This document shows, piece by piece, positions 31,422-40,969 of a stretch of DNA of 64,000 bases. The stretch lies in contig NZ_JAGYJN010000001.1 in the NCBI RefSeq assembly GCF_018402035.1, positions 186,001-250,000 of the forward strand. Direction: 5' to 3'. The notes below the pieces were generated by a model that saw only the letters and a list, made by a program, of their open reading frames with translations, had not been told where the DNA came from and made no database searches. This stretch comes from Roseicyclus sp. Lineage in GTDB: Bacteria > Pseudomonadota > Alphaproteobacteria > Rhodobacterales > Rhodobacteraceae. How positions within the stretch are numbered: position 1 is the stretch's first letter; every line of letters begins with the position of its first letter. Position numbers and translations under genes: made by a program.

Positions 31422-32003
31422 ATGACCGAAACGACCACAAATTTGCGTGATGCGCCCGCGGGCCGGTTGGTACGCAGTGTTGTTTTGGTGGGCATGATGG
31501 GTGCAGGCAAGACCGCCGTGGGCCGGGTTTTGGCGGGGCAGCTTGATGCAGAGATCCGCGATTCGGATGCCGAGATCGAGGCCTCGGCCCAGCTTTCGAT
31601 CGCCGAGATATTCGAACGCTATGGCGAGCCGTTCTTTCGCGAAAAGGAGAGTGCCGTCATCGCGCGGCTCTTGGCGGGGCCGCCGTGCATCTTGTCGACA
31701 GGCGGCGGGGCCTGGATGTCGCAGGCCAATCGCGATCTGCTGATGGCGCATGCGGCAGTCCTTTGGCTGAAGGCGGATTTGGAGCTTTTATGGCAAAGGG
31801 TGCGCCACAAGAACACGCGGCCGTTGCTGCGCACTGCTGATCCGCGCGCAAGCCTGTGCGCACTTTATGAGCAGCGCGCGCCGGTTTATGCATTGGCCCC
31901 GTACCAGGTCACAGTCGCGCCGGAATGGTCGGTGGAAGAGACGACAGAGCATGTTTTGGCAGCGCTCGTTGAGGCAGGCGCGGTAGAGGGGTACCCGACA
32001 TGA
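31422..32003 (+). CDS. aroK: Shikimate kinase
   Basis: Phosphorylates shikimate (fifth step of the shikimate pathway). The 193-aa protein has Walker A GMMGAGKTAVG at about 24-34, the DSDAEIE shikimate/Mg site, the FREKES segment and STGGGAW. An N-terminal extension of some 20 residues precedes the domain. ATG 31422 has only a weak site (GAG). Its TGA overlaps the aroB ATG, so the kinase and AroB are coupled, as in many bacteria. Confidence 0.93.
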   Translation: MTETTTNLRDAPAGRLVRSVVLVGMMGAGKTAVGRVLAGQLDAEIRDSDAEIEASAQLSIAEIFERYGEPFFREKESAVIARLLAGPPCILSTGGGAWMSQANRDLLMAHAAVLWLKADLELLWQRVRHKNTRPLLRTADPRASLCALYEQRAPVYALAPYQVTVAPEWSVEETTEHVLAALVEAGAVEGYPT

Positions 32004-33115
32004 TGCAGACGGTGCATGTGGCTCTCGGTGAGCGGGCCTATGATGTGCACATCGGCGCGGGATTAATCGCGCAGGCGGGCGCCCAGGTCGCGCCGCTTTT
32101 GCGCAGGCCCAAGCTGTGGATTGTCACCGAAACCAATGTTGCCGCCTTGCATCTGGACGCGCTGCAAGATGGGCTCCGGCAAGCGGGACTGATGAGCGAG
32201 GCACTGATCCTGCCAGCCGGTGAGGGCACGAAAAGCTGGCCCTATTTGATCCAAGTGGTCGAATGGCTTTTGGCCGAAAAGGTCGAGCGCCGGGATGTGG
32301 TCATCGCCTTTGGTGGCGGGGTGATCGGTGATCTGGTCGGCTTTGCCTGCGCCATCTTGCGGCGCGGCGTGCGCTTTGTGCAGCTGCCCACCTCGCTCTT
32401 GGCGCAGGTCGATAGCTCGGTCGGGGGCAAAACCGGGATCAATACGGCGCATGGCAAGAACCTTGTCGGCGCATTTCACCAGCCCAGCCTTGTCTTGGCC
32501 GATATCGACGTGCTGGGCACGCTGGCCCCGCGCGATTTTCTGGCGGGCTATGGTGAGGTGGTGAAATACGGGCTTTTGGGCGATGCGGGCTTTTTCGATT
32601 GGCTGGAGCAAAACGGCCCAGCCCTTGCCGGAGGTGATGCCGGCCTGCGCGCCGAGGCGGTCCGCCACTCGGTTCAGATGAAGGCCGATATCGTGGTACG
32701 CGATGAAACCGAACAGGGCGACCGCGCATTGCTCAATCTTGGACATACATTTGGCCATGCGCTCGAGGCGGCGACCGGCTACTCTGATCGTCTATTGCAT
32801 GGCGAGGGGGTGGCGATCGGCTGCGCGCTGGCCTTCGCACTCTCGGCGCGGCTGGGGCTTTGCGCGCAAGAAGAACCAAGCCGGGTGCGGGCGCATTTGT
32901 CGAAGATGAAGATGAAGCTTGATCTATCTGATATCGCTGGCGATTTGCCGGATACGGATGGGCTTTTGGCGCTAATGGGGCAAGATAAGAAGGTGGTCGA
33001 TGGCCAACTGCGCTTTATTCTTGCGCGCGGGATCGGGCAGGCCTTTGTCGCAGCGGATGTGCCGCGTGATGTGGTGCGCGATGTCTTGCACGACGCGCTA
33101 GGCGTAAGGAGCTGA
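32000..33115 (+). CDS. aroB: 3-dehydroquinate synthase
   Basis: Second step of the shikimate pathway: NAD- and metal-dependent cyclisation of DAHP. The 371-aa protein has PAGEGTKSW, the FGGGVIGDLVGFACA nucleotide-binding stretch, PTSLLAQVDSSVGGKTGIN, the GYGEVVKYGLL segment and the metal ligands in LNLGHTFGHALE. It could start at ATG 32000 or the adjacent ATG 32003. The stop codon lies inside a 28-base palindrome. Confidence 0.95.
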   Translation: MMQTVHVALGERAYDVHIGAGLIAQAGAQVAPLLRRPKLWIVTETNVAALHLDALQDGLRQAGLMSEALILPAGEGTKSWPYLIQVVEWLLAEKVERRDVVIAFGGGVIGDLVGFACAILRRGVRFVQLPTSLLAQVDSSVGGKTGINTAHGKNLVGAFHQPSLVLADIDVLGTLAPRDFLAGYGEVVKYGLLGDAGFFDWLEQNGPALAGGDAGLRAEAVRHSVQMKADIVVRDETEQGDRALLNLGHTFGHALEAATGYSDRLLHGEGVAIGCALAFALSARLGLCAQEEPSRVRAHLSKMKMKLDLSDIAGDLPDTDGLLALMGQDKKVVDGQLRFILARGIGQAFVAADVPRDVVRDVLHDALGVRS

Positions 33116-33162
33116 ATTTTCGTACGAAAATTCAGCTTATGCGAAAATTCGTACGAATTTTC
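33110..33162. repeat. Bipartite TTCGTACGAA palindromic element, copy 1
   Basis: Two perfect palindromes: 28 bases at 33110-33137 (core TTTTCGTACGAAAA) and 20 bases at 33143-33162 (core AATTCGTACGAATT). Their centres are 29 bases apart and TATGCGAA links them. The first includes the aroB stop codon. A related pair lies at 44556-44607. Between convergent aroB and gpt it could terminate transcripts from both sides. Confidence 0.8.
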
Positions 33163-33169
33163 TGTACCA

Positions 33170-33676
33170 TCAATCCTTGCCGCGATAGGGCTCGACATAT
33201 TGCAGCGCCATATCCCATGGAAAGAAAATCCATGTGTCTTGGCTGACGCCAGTGATGAAGGTATCGACCAGCGGTTCACCTTTGGGTTTGGCGTAAACCG
33301 TCGCAAAATGCGCCTTGGGATAAAGGCCGCGCACCACCTCGAGCGTTTTGCCCGTATCGACCAGATCGTCGATGACCAAAATCCCCGTGCCATCGCCCAT
33401 CATCGCATCATCAGGACGGTTCAGCACGACAGGTTCGGCCTGTGATTGGTGATCATAGCTTTTGACGCTGATCGTATCGACCAAGCGGATACCCAACTCG
33501 CGTGCCACGATCATCGCAGGTGCCATGCCTCCGCGTGTAATCGCGATCACTGCGCGCCAGTTCCCATCTTCGCCCGGGCCGCGCTTATCCAGCCGCCAAG
33601 CCAAGGCGCGCGCATCGCGGTGGATCTGATCCCAGCTGACATGGAAGCCTTTTTCATGGGGCAGCGGCGTGATCAT
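33170..33676 (-). CDS. gpt: Xanthine-guanine phosphoribosyltransferase
   Basis: Purine salvage: joins xanthine or guanine to PRPP. The 168-aa protein is a type I phosphoribosyltransferase with the PRPP loop [11 protein letters not shown] at about 100-110, an upstream [18 protein letters not shown] segment and a C-terminal WIFFPWDM typical of Gpt. It starts 3 bases after the fabI stop, so the two form one operon on the minus strand. ATG 33676 has only a weak site, in line with coupling. Confidence 0.92.
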   Translation of the reverse strand: MITPLPHEKGFHVSWDQIHRDARALAWRLDKRGPGEDGNWRAVIAITRGGMAPAMIVARELGIRLVDTISVKSYDHQSQAEPVVLNRPDDAMMGDGTGILVIDDLVDTGKTLEVVRGLYPKAHFATVYAKPKGEPLVDTFITGVSQDTWIFFPWDMALQYVEPYRGKD

Positions 33677-33679
33677 GGC

Positions 33680-34492
33680 TTAGTCTTCCTTCTTGTCGAG
33701 GCTCAGATCCGGGGCTTCGGGGTTTTTCATGCCGATCACATGATAGCCCGCGTCGACATGCAACACCTCGCCTGTCACCGCGCTGGACATATCGGACAAC
33801 AGGTAAAGCGCCGATTGGCCAACCTCGTCTTGCGTCACAGTGCGCCGGAGGGGGGAATTGTACTCGTTCCACTTCAAGATATAGCGGAAATCGCCGATGC
33901 CCGAGGCGGCCAGCGTCTTGATCGTGCCCGCGCTGATCGCGTTCACGCGGATACCGTCGCGGCCCAGATCTTCGGCCAGATACATCACCGATGCCTCGAG
34001 CGCGGCCTTGGCGACGCCCATGACATTATAATGAGGCATGACTTTTTCCGCCCCGTAATAGGTCAGGGTCAGCAAGCTGCCGCCATTGGGCATCATCTTT
34101 TCGGCACGCTGGCACACGGCTGTAAAGGAATAGACCGAAATATTCATCGTCATGGCAAAATTCGCGGGCGAGGTTTCGACATAGCGGCCGCGCAGCTCGT
34201 TCTTGTCGGAAAAGCCGATGGCATGGACCACGAAATCAAGACTGCCCCACGCGGCCTGAAGCTGGTCGAACAACGCATCAAGCGAGGCTTCGTCGCCGAC
34301 ATCGCAAGGAATCATCACGCTTGAGCCAAGGCTTGCCGCAAGCGGTTGCACGCGCTTGAGAAGGGCGTCGCCCTGATAGGAAAAGGCGAGTTCCGCCCCT
34401 TCGGCCGCGAGTGCTTTCGCGATGCCCCATGCGATGGATTTGTCATTGGCCAGCCCCATGATGAGCCCGCGCTTCCCTGTCATCAAACCCAT
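33680..34492 (-). CDS. fabI: NADH-dependent enoyl-[acyl-carrier-protein] reductase FabI
   Basis: Last reduction of each fatty-acid elongation cycle. The 270-aa short-chain dehydrogenase-like protein has GLANDKSIAWGIAKALAAEGA (FabI nucleotide site), VVHAIGFSDKNELRG, the catalytic Tyr/Lys pair in YYGAEKVMPHYNVMGVAKAA and AISAGTIKTLAASGIGDF. ATG 34492 is preferred because GGGGA lies 5 bases upstream; ATG 34504 and 34519 are in frame. Coupled to gpt downstream and divergent from pdxH. Confidence 0.94.
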   Translation of the reverse strand: MGLMTGKRGLIMGLANDKSIAWGIAKALAAEGAELAFSYQGDALLKRVQPLAASLGSSVMIPCDVGDEASLDALFDQLQAAWGSLDFVVHAIGFSDKNELRGRYVETSPANFAMTMNISVYSFTAVCQRAEKMMPNGGSLLTLTYYGAEKVMPHYNVMGVAKAALEASVMYLAEDLGRDGIRVNAISAGTIKTLAASGIGDFRYILKWNEYNSPLRRTVTQDEVGQSALYLLSDMSSAVTGEVLHVDAGYHVIGMKNPEAPDLSLDKKED

Positions 34493-34637
34493 TTCTGTCC
34501 CCATATGCCTGTCTTGCACTGCGGTTCTGGTACGCCATCACCTGAGATGCTTCAAGAGAGGCAGACTTGCAGCCGGGTGGGGCGGGCGCTAGCTGATGAC
34601 GCAGGGACACGGACAAGGTCAGCAAAGGACGGTTGAG

Positions 34638-35258
34638 ATGAGCGAGCGGACAGGGATTTTCGCGGGCGATGACCCGTTCATCATCGCCCAAGAGTGGTTG
34701 GCAGCTGCCGAACAGACCGAGCCGAACGATCCAAACGCAATTGCCTTGGCCACGGTCAATGCTGATGGGCTACCCAATGTGCGAATGGTCTTGCTGAAAC
34801 AGATCGAGGCGAATGGTGCAGGGCAGGGCGGTTTTGTCTTTTTCACCAATTACGAGAGTGTGAAGGGGGGAGAACTTATCAGCGCGGGCAAAGCGGCCTT
34901 TGTGTTGCATTCCAAGACGCAGCGCCGCCAGCTTCGGGTGCGCGGGCTGGTCAGCCGCGAAGATGGGCCAGCGGCGGACGAATATTATGCCTCGCGCTCG
35001 CTCAAAAGCCGCTTGGGTGCATGGGCGTCAAAGCAATCACAGCCGCTGGACAACCGGGCAAGCCTGATGGCCGATGTGGCGCGTGTGACGGCGCAATATG
35101 GCACGAATCCACCACGGCCGCCCTTTTGGGGTGGGTTTCGGATCGTGCCGCTTGAGATCGAGTTTTGGGCCGATGGTGCCTTTCGCCTGCATGACCGCTT
35201 TCGGTGGCAAAGGGCCAGCCCTGCGGCGGATTGGCATATTCAGCGGCTCAATCCTTGA
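34638..35258 (+). CDS. pdxH: Pyridoxamine 5'-phosphate oxidase
   Basis: FMN enzyme that makes pyridoxal phosphate. The 206-aa protein has the FMN/PLP-binding segments [37 protein letters not shown] and the C-terminal [20 protein letters not shown] block ending IQRLNP, the usual family end. ATG 34638 has AAAGGAC 9 bases upstream; the open frame before it lacks support. A small hairpin overlaps its stop codon. Confidence 0.93.
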   Translation: MSERTGIFAGDDPFIIAQEWLAAAEQTEPNDPNAIALATVNADGLPNVRMVLLKQIEANGAGQGGFVFFTNYESVKGGELISAGKAAFVLHSKTQRRQLRVRGLVSREDGPAADEYYASRSLKSRLGAWASKQSQPLDNRASLMADVARVTAQYGTNPPRPPFWGGFRIVPLEIEFWADGAFRLHDRFRWQRASPAADWHIQRLNP

Positions 35259-35270
35259 GCCGAAAATTGT
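35244..35270 (+). terminator. Hairpin at the end of pdxH
   Basis: Arms CGGCTCA (35244-35250) and TGAGCCG (35256-35262), the second containing the TGA stop, followed by AAAATTGT. A 7-pair stem with a weak T tail, so termination is uncertain. Confidence 0.45.
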
Positions 35271-35424
35271 TTGTAAATGTTGACAATTTCGCGATTTCAC
35301 GACGCGCGAAACTGCAAATCACTGGGTAAACGCCAAATTTTTGTCTTGTATCCAGTGGTTTTGGTCACCAAAACGTAACGTAAGGGTCACCGCCCGACAC
35401 GGGCAATTTACGGGATAGGCCAGT

Positions 35425-35934
35425 ATGGCGGACGAAATTATGGATGAGTCGCTCGTCGTCGAGGGGCGCGTAAAGTGGTTTGATGTGGGTAAAGGATTTG
35501 GTTTCATCGTGTCAGATGATCCCGGACCCGACATCTTGTTGCATGCAAATGTGTTGCGCAATTTCGGCCAAGGCTCGGTTGCCGAAGAAGCGCGCATCAC
35601 CGTGCGGGTGCAAGTGACACCGCGCGGCGTGCAAGCCAGCGAGGTTTTAGCAATCTCGGCCGCGGCAGGCCCGGATGGCGAGGAATTTGACACCACCGAG
35701 GATTTGGCGCCGGGCGTGCCCTTCGTGCCAGCACGGGTCAAATGGTTCGACAAGGCAAAAGGCTTTGGCTTTGCCAATGTTTTTGGTAACGCTGAGGATG
35801 TCTTCGTGCATGCCGAGGTGTTGCGCCGTTGCGGGTTGGCCGATCTCCTGCCGGGTGAGGCCGTGGCGATGAAGGTCGTCGAAGGCCCGCGTGGCAATAT
35901 GGCCGCCGAGGTCCGGAGCTGGGATTTCGTCTGA
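35425..35934 (+). CDS. Double cold-shock-domain protein
   Basis: The 169-aa protein has two cold-shock domains: about 12-78 (GRVKWFDVGKGFGFIVSDD) and about 100-167 (ARVKWFDKAKGFGFANVFG...DVFVHAEVL), joined by an acidic linker. Each keeps the RNP1 motif (GKGFGF; AKGFGF); the first RNP2 is altered (DILLHANVL). Such proteins bind single-stranded RNA/DNA and act as RNA chaperones; this two-domain form is common in alphaproteobacteria. The 166-base leader is AT-richer than its surroundings and contains TTGACA at 35280-35285, a possible -35. The DUF192 gene follows after 11 bases. Confidence 0.9.
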   Translation: MADEIMDESLVVEGRVKWFDVGKGFGFIVSDDPGPDILLHANVLRNFGQGSVAEEARITVRVQVTPRGVQASEVLAISAAAGPDGEEFDTTEDLAPGVPFVPARVKWFDKAKGFGFANVFGNAEDVFVHAEVLRRCGLADLLPGEAVAMKVVEGPRGNMAAEVRSWDFV

Positions 35935-35945
35935 CGGAGGTGCGC

Positions 35946-36428
35946 ATGCGCCCGTTTATTCTGGGCGCGGCGTCCGCGCTGATGATGTTGCTGATGGGGG
36001 CGCAACAGGTTTGGGCCTGTAGCGCCGACCAGATTGCGCTGCGCGGTGATTTCGGAACGGTCAGATTTCGGGTGGAGGTGGCCGATACCCCCGCCACGCG
36101 CGCCCAAGGTCTGATGTTTGTCAGCGATCTGCCACAGATGTCTGGCATGCTTTTTGTCTATGAGCGGCCCCAGAGCGTCAGCTTTTGGATGGAAAACACA
36201 CTCATCCCGCTTGATATGGTTTTTGCCGATGAAACCGGCACGGTGCAGCGGGTCCATGCCAATGCAATCCCCCGAGATCGCACACCGATCCCCGGCGGTG
36301 AGGGCATTCAATATGTGCTTGAGATCAATGGCGGCTTGGCCGCGCGGTTCGGGATCAAGCCGGGCGATCAGATGCGCCATCCTGCGATTGCCCAAAACCT
36401 TGCGGCTTGGCCGTGCAGCACCCCGTGA
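35946..36428 (+). CDS. Exported DUF192 protein
   Basis: The 160-aa protein has a signal peptide (MRPFILGAASALMMLLMGAQQVWA-CS) and a DUF192 domain with the hallmark RAQGLMF, MLFVYERPQSVSFWMENTLIPLDMVF and IQYVLEINGG segments. The family forms a small beta barrel; its function is unknown. ATG 35946 is chosen because GGAGG (35936-35940) lies 5 bases upstream; GTG 35940 would overlap that site. Eleven bases after the cold-shock gene, so the two are likely cotranscribed, a pairing often seen in Rhodobacterales. tRNA-Pro follows after 48 bases. Confidence 0.88.
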   Translation: MRPFILGAASALMMLLMGAQQVWACSADQIALRGDFGTVRFRVEVADTPATRAQGLMFVSDLPQMSGMLFVYERPQSVSFWMENTLIPLDMVFADETGTVQRVHANAIPRDRTPIPGGEGIQYVLEINGGLAARFGIKPGDQMRHPAIAQNLAAWPCSTP

Positions 36429-36476
36429 TCGCCGGGTCTTTCCAAGTCGATCAATGCCCTTTAAAGGGAAGTCAGT

Positions 36477-36553
36477 CGGGGCGTAGCGCAGCCTGGTAGC
36501 GCGTCTGTTTTGGGTACAGAAGGTCGTGAGTTCGATTCTCGCCGCCCCGACCA
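36477..36553 (+). tRNA. tRNA-Pro (anticodon TGG)
   Basis: Acceptor arm CGGGGCG/CGCCCCG, anticodon stem TCTGT/ACAGA around loop TTTGGGT (anticodon TGG), T-loop TTCGATT and encoded CCA. Confidence 0.96.
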
Positions 36554-36567
36554 TTTCACAACTTTAG

Positions 36568-36583
36568 ATACTAAATATGGTGT
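36568..36583 (+). promoter_or_regulatory. NrdR-like box 1 upstream of nrdJ
   Basis: ATACTAAATATGGTGT matches the NrdR box consensus acaCwAtATaTwGtgt at 13 of 16 positions. It lies 15 bases after tRNA-Pro, 538 bases before nrdJ. NrdR represses ribonucleotide reductase genes. The stretch 36554-37120 has no credible gene. Confidence 0.55.
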
Positions 36584-36639
36584 CACTTGCGTGGCGCGAC
36601 AACATCATGTGGGTCGTCGCGCGGCGTTTTGTGACTTTT

Positions 36640-36655
36640 CCACAATATCTTGTGC
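36640..36655 (+). promoter_or_regulatory. NrdR-like box 2 upstream of nrdJ
   Basis: CCACAATATCTTGTGC matches the NrdR consensus at 13 of 16 positions, with the core CACAATATCTTGTG almost fully palindromic. 72 bases after box 1. Confidence 0.6.
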
Positions 36656-36925
36656 GAGGTTTCTGGGGGGCGATCACTCCTGCTGCGCCGCCGCGAGGGC
36701 CAGCCGTGCCTTGATGTGACAGTTCAAGGATATGCCCTAAACCCCAATGATCAATGCCGTTCTCGTTGCAATGCGTGATTTGCAGGCGCGAAAGGGAATC
36801 GGGTGGCACCCGGGGCAGAAAATTCGAGCGCCATTATTCAACCTGTTTTTGCGTGTTGAAGCCGTAAAAAAGTGATTGACCAGATAGCCCCCCCTACGTC
36901 AGTTTGTGTAGGTCGGGGTAAGCCA

Positions 36926-36941
36926 ACACTAGATATGGTGG
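36926..36941 (+). promoter_or_regulatory. NrdR-like box 3 upstream of nrdJ
   Basis: ACACTAGATATGGTGG matches the NrdR consensus at 13 of 16 positions and shares ACTA-ATATGGTG with box 1. It lies 180 bases before nrdJ, the best place to overlap the promoter. No B12 riboswitch signature was seen between here and the start codon. Confidence 0.6.
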
Positions 36942-37120
36942 TCTCGACGGGGACGGGGAAATACCCCAGCACATCTGCGCAGATCCGTTGGACGGGTCGA
37001 GCATCGGAAGGCCGCGAGGCTCGCCGTGGGCAGGATATGTGTTCGTTCCCCATACGGTCAGAGCGCAACGACGCTGGCAGACCATGCTGATGGGATCAAA
37101 GTGCTAAAAGAGGCAGCCAG

Positions 37121-40100
37121 ATGAAAATTGAACGCAGATTTACCAAAGCCGGCGCGGATGTTTATGCCGATCTCGAGTTTACGACCACCACATCAGAGAT
37201 CCGGAACCCCGACGGGACAGTCGTGTTCAAATTGGATAATGTCGAAGTGCCCGCCGGCTGGAGCCAGGTCGCCTCGGATGTGATCGCACAGAAATATTTC
37301 CGCAAAGCGGGCGTTCCGGCGCGGCTGAAGCCCGTCAAGGAAAAGGGCGTGCCCGAATTCCTGTGGCGTCAGGTCGCCGATGATGAAGCGCTGGCCGCTT
37401 TGCCCGCAGAAGACCGCATGGGCGGTGAGACCTCGGCACGCCAAGTGTTCCGTCGTCTGGCAGGTGCTTGGGCCTATTGGGGCTGGAAGGGTGGCTATTT
37501 CACCACCGAGTCCGATGCGCGCGCCTATTTCGAAGAGATGCAGCTGATGTTGGCGCGCCAGATGGCAGCACCCAACAGCCCGCAGTGGTTTAATACGGGC
37601 CTGCATTGGGCCTATGGTATCGATGGTCCGGCGCAGGGTCACTATTATGTCGACTACAAAACCGGCAAGCTGACCAAATCCGCCTCGAGCTATGAGCACC
37701 CACAGCCGCACGCCTGCTTTATCCAAGGCGTCAGGGATGACCTCGTCAACGAGGGTGGCATCATGGATCTTTGGGTGCGCGAGGCACGGCTGTTCAAATA
37801 TGGTTCGGGCACCGGCACGAACTTCAGCCATCTGCGTGGCGCGGGCGAAAAGCTTTCGGGCGGCGGTAAATCCTCTGGCCTGATGGGCTTCCTCAAGATC
37901 GGCGACCGCGCGGCTGGCGCGATCAAATCGGGCGGCACAACGCGGCGCGCAGCCAAGATGGTCATCGTCGATGCTGACCACCCCGATATCGAGGCTTTCA
38001 TCGACTGGAAGGTGATCGAAGAGCAAAAGGTTGCAAGCCTTGTCGCGGGCTCCAAGACTCATGAGAAAATGCTCAATGCGATCTTCACTGCCATCGGCGG
38101 CTGGGATGGATCGGTTGATGATGCTGTCGATCCCACCAAGAACGACACGCTGAAAAAAGCGATCCGCGCGGCCAAATCCGCGTCGATCCCGGAAACCTAC
38201 ATCAAGCGCGTTCTCGATTATGCGCGTCAGGGCTACACCGCGATCGAGTTCCCGACCTATGACACGGATTGGGACAGCGAGGCTTATTCCAGCGTTTCGG
38301 GCCAGAACTCCAATAACTCGATCCGTGTTACCGATGCCTTCCTCAAGGCGGTTGAGACTGATGGTGATTGGTCGCTGATCAACCGCGTCGGCGGCAAGGT
38401 ATCCAAAACGATCAAGGCGCGTGATCTGTGGGAAAAAGTGGGTCACGCCGCTTGGGCCTGTGCCGATCCGGGGATTCAGTTCCACGACACCGTCAACGCA
38501 TGGCACACCTGCCCCGAGGATGGGGCGATCCGTGGATCGAACCCTTGCTCGGAATACATGTTCCTTGACGATACGGCCTGTAACTTGGCCTCGATGAACC
38601 TGTTGACCTTCCAACATGCCGGTCAGTTCGACGCCGAGGGCTACATCCACGCCTGCCGTTTGTGGACGCTGACGCTCGAGATCAGCGTGATGATGGCACA
38701 GTTCCCCTCCAAGGAGATCGCGCAGCAAAGCTATGATTTCCGCACGCTGGGTCTGGGCTATGCCAATATCGGCGGCTTGTTGATGAACATGGGCCTTGGC
38801 TACGACAGCGACGAAGGGCGGGCCATGTGTGGCGCGCTGACCGCGATCATGACCGGCGTGGCCTATGCCACATCTGCCGAGATTGCAGCCGAGCTTGGCC
38901 CCTTTGCCGGCTTTGCGCGCAACCGCGAGCACATGCTGCGGGTAATGCGCAACCACCGTGCCGCCGCTTACGGCAAAACCGATGGCTATGAGCAGCTCAA
39001 CGTGACCCCCGTGCCGCTCGATCATGCCAACTGCCCCGATCAGCGCCTTGTCGCGCTGGCGCGTCAAGCATGGGACGAGGCGATCACCCTTGGCGAGGCG
39101 CATGGCTACCGCAACGCGCAATCCACCGTGATCGCGCCGACCGGCACCATCGGCCTTGTCATGGATTGCGATACCACCGGGATCGAGCCTGACTTTGCCT
39201 TGGTGAAGTTCAAGAAACTGGCCGGTGGCGGCTATTTCAAGATCATCAACCAATCGGTGCCGGGTGCGCTGGAAACGCTGGGCTACCCCAGCCACCAGAT
39301 CGAAGAGATCATCGCCTATGCGGTGGGTCATGGCACGCTGGGTCAGGCACCCGGCATCAACCATACCGCGCTGATCGGCCATGGTTTCGGCCCCGCCGAG
39401 ATCGAAAAGATTGAGGCGGCACTGCCTTCGGCCTTTGATATCCGCTTCGTCTTCAACCAGTGGACGCTCGGGGCCGATTTCTGCACCAAGACCTTGGGCA
39501 TCCCGACCGAAAAGCTGAATGATCCCACCTTCGACATGCTGCGCCACTTGGGCTTTACCAAAGCCGATGTGGACGCCGCCAATGACCATGTCTGTGGGAC
39601 CATGACGCTCGAGGGCGCGCCCTACCTCAAGCTTGAGCATTACTCTGTCTTCGATTGCGCCAACCCCTGCGGGAAAAAGGGCAAGCGCTATCTGGGTGTC
39701 GACAGCCATATCTACATGATGGCGGCAGCGCAGAGCTTTATCTCGGGCGCAATCTCCAAGACGATCAACATGCCCAACTCGGCCACGATCGAAGACTGCC
39801 AGAAAGCCTATGAGCTGTCTTGGTCGCTGGGTGTGAAAGCCAATGCGCTTTACCGTGACGGCTCCAAGCTGTCGCAGCCCTTGGCCTCGGCCCTCGTGGA
39901 AGATGACGAGGAAGCCCAAGAGATCCTCGAGAGCGGCACCACGATGGAAAAGGCGCAAGTCATCGCCGAAAAGATCGTGGAAAAGATCGTCATCAAAGAG
40001 ATCATCAAGGCGCATCGCGAAAAGCTGCCCGAGCGGCGCAAGGGCTATACCCAAAAGGCCATCGTCGGCGGTCACAAGGTCTATCTGCGCACCGGCGAAT

Positions 40101-40792
40101 ACAAGGACGGCACGCTGGGCGAGATTTTCATCGACATGCACAAAGAAGGTGCTGGCTTCCGCGCGATGATGAACAACTTCGCCATCGCGGTGTCGGTCGG
40201 CCTGCAATACGGTGTGCCACTGGAAGAATTCGTGGACGCCTTCACCTTCACCAAGTTCGAGCCCTCGGGCATGGTGAAGGGCAACGACTCGATCAAGAAC
40301 GCGACCTCGATCCTCGACTACATCTTCCGCGAATTGGCTGTCTCTTATCTGGACCGCACCGATCTGGCGCATGTCCAGCCGCAAGGCACCAGCTTTGACG
40401 ATGTTGGCCGTGGTGCGGAGGAAGGTGTGTCCAACATCCGCGAAGTGCCCGAAAGCCGCGCCTCGACGCCTATCGAAGTGCTCAAGCAGGTGGCATCGAC
40501 CGGCTATCTGCGCAAGCGCGCGCCGCAGGAGTTGCTGGTGTTCAGGGGCGGTGCCGATGCCGTGGCCACCTTGGAAACCCTCATCCCCGAGGTGCGTGGC
40601 ACTTCCGCCATCGCCGCTGTCGCCACGACAACGGCTGTGACGACCGGCACGGTGTCGATGGATGCCGCGACGCGTGCCAAGATGCAGGGCTACGAGGGCG
40701 AGGCCTGCGGCGAGTGCGGCAACTACACGCTGGTGCGCAACGGCACCTGCATGAAGTGCAACACCTGCGGCGGGACGAGCGGCTGTAGCTGA
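37121..40792 (+). CDS. nrdJ: Adenosylcobalamin-dependent (class II) ribonucleotide reductase
   Basis: Reduces ribonucleotides to deoxyribonucleotides with B12, aerobically or anaerobically. The 1223-aa product has the N-terminal domain with [10 protein letters not shown], the barrel with [35 protein letters not shown] (active-site Cys), [21 protein letters not shown] and a C-terminal block with [23 protein letters not shown] for disulfide relay. The length matches the long alphaproteobacterial form. ATG 37121 has AAAGAGGCAG upstream. Three NrdR-like boxes precede it, and two hairpins follow. An antisense open frame of 1063 codons across it is a by-product of codon bias. Confidence 0.96.
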   Translation: MKIERRFTKAGADVYADLEFTTTTSEIRNPDGTVVFKLDNVEVPAGWSQVASDVIAQKYFRKAGVPARLKPVKEKGVPEFLWRQVADDEALAALPAEDRMGGETSARQVFRRLAGAWAYWGWKGGYFTTESDARAYFEEMQLMLARQMAAPNSPQWFNTGLHWAYGIDGPAQGHYYVDYKTGKLTKSASSYEHPQPHACFIQGVRDDLVNEGGIMDLWVREARLFKYGSGTGTNFSHLRGAGEKLSGGGKSSGLMGFLKIGDRAAGAIKSGGTTRRAAKMVIVDADHPDIEAFIDWKVIEEQKVASLVAGSKTHEKMLNAIFTAIGGWDGSVDDAVDPTKNDTLKKAIRAAKSASIPETYIKRVLDYARQGYTAIEFPTYDTDWDSEAYSSVSGQNSNNSIRVTDAFLKAVETDGDWSLINRVGGKVSKTIKARDLWEKVGHAAWACADPGIQFHDTVNAWHTCPEDGAIRGSNPCSEYMFLDDTACNLASMNLLTFQHAGQFDAEGYIHACRLWTLTLEISVMMAQFPSKEIAQQSYDFRTLGLGYANIGGLLMNMGLGYDSDEGRAMCGALTAIMTGVAYATSAEIAAELGPFAGFARNREHMLRVMRNHRAAAYGKTDGYEQLNVTPVPLDHANCPDQRLVALARQAWDEAITLGEAHGYRNAQSTVIAPTGTIGLVMDCDTTGIEPDFALVKFKKLAGGGYFKIINQSVPGALETLGYPSHQIEEIIAYAVGHGTLGQAPGINHTALIGHGFGPAEIEKIEAALPSAFDIRFVFNQWTLGADFCTKTLGIPTEKLNDPTFDMLRHLGFTKADVDAANDHVCGTMTLEGAPYLKLEHYSVFDCANPCGKKGKRYLGVDSHIYMMAAAQSFISGAISKTINMPNSATIEDCQKAYELSWSLGVKANALYRDGSKLSQPLASALVEDDEEAQEILESGTTMEKAQVIAEKIVEKIVIKEIIKAHREKLPERRKGYTQKAIVGGHKVYLRTGEYKDGTLGEIFIDMHKEGAGFRAMMNNFAIAVSVGLQYGVPLEEFVDAFTFTKFEPSGMVKGNDSIKNATSILDYIFRELAVSYLDRTDLAHVQPQGTSFDDVGRGAEEGVSNIREVPESRASTPIEVLKQVASTGYLRKRAPQELLVFRGGADAVATLETLIPEVRGTSAIAAVATTTAVTTGTVSMDAATRAKMQGYEGEACGECGNYTLVRNGTCMKCNTCGGTSGCS

Positions 40793-40801
40793 ATGTGATC
40801 G

Positions 40802-40824
40802 GGCACCCCGCTGGTCGGGGTGCC
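40802..40824 (+). terminator. First hairpin after nrdJ
   Basis: Perfect 9-base arms GGCACCCCG (40802-40810) and CGGGGTGCC (40816-40824), 9 bases after the nrdJ stop. No T run, so it may protect the mRNA end instead of terminating. Confidence 0.6.
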
Positions 40825-40916
40825 TGTCATCCGGGGCGGGTGCGCTCGCCCTAGACGCGGATCAGGCCGCAGGCAGAAACTTCGGGCAGCAATTCAGAGC
40901 CTGATACGCGAACCTC

Positions 40917-40942
40917 GGGGGGGCCATCAGCCCCCCCTTTTT
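40917..40942 (+). terminator. Second terminator after nrdJ
   Basis: GGGGGGGC (40917-40924) and GCCCCCCC (40930-40937) with a 5-base loop, followed by TTTTT. A classic rho-independent terminator, between nrdJ and the convergent gene at 40970. Confidence 0.88.
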
Positions 40943-40969
40943 CATGCGCTCTTCGCCGGTTGGGCGGGG

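Noticed and set aside
36554-37120. Possible adenosylcobalamin riboswitch before B12-dependent nrdJ
   Set aside because: The conserved B12-box and GCCACTG-type core could not be found. A covariance search with the cobalamin riboswitch model would settle it.
37193-40384. 1063-codon open frame on the strand opposite nrdJ
   Set aside because: It lies wholly within nrdJ, whose motifs are unambiguous. The frame is a by-product of GC-rich codon bias and its translation resembles no family.
40802-40824. First hairpin after nrdJ as a riboswitch-like or sRNA element
   Set aside because: It is a simple perfect stem next to the stop codon and is explained as a 3'-end hairpin preceding the true terminator at 40917.
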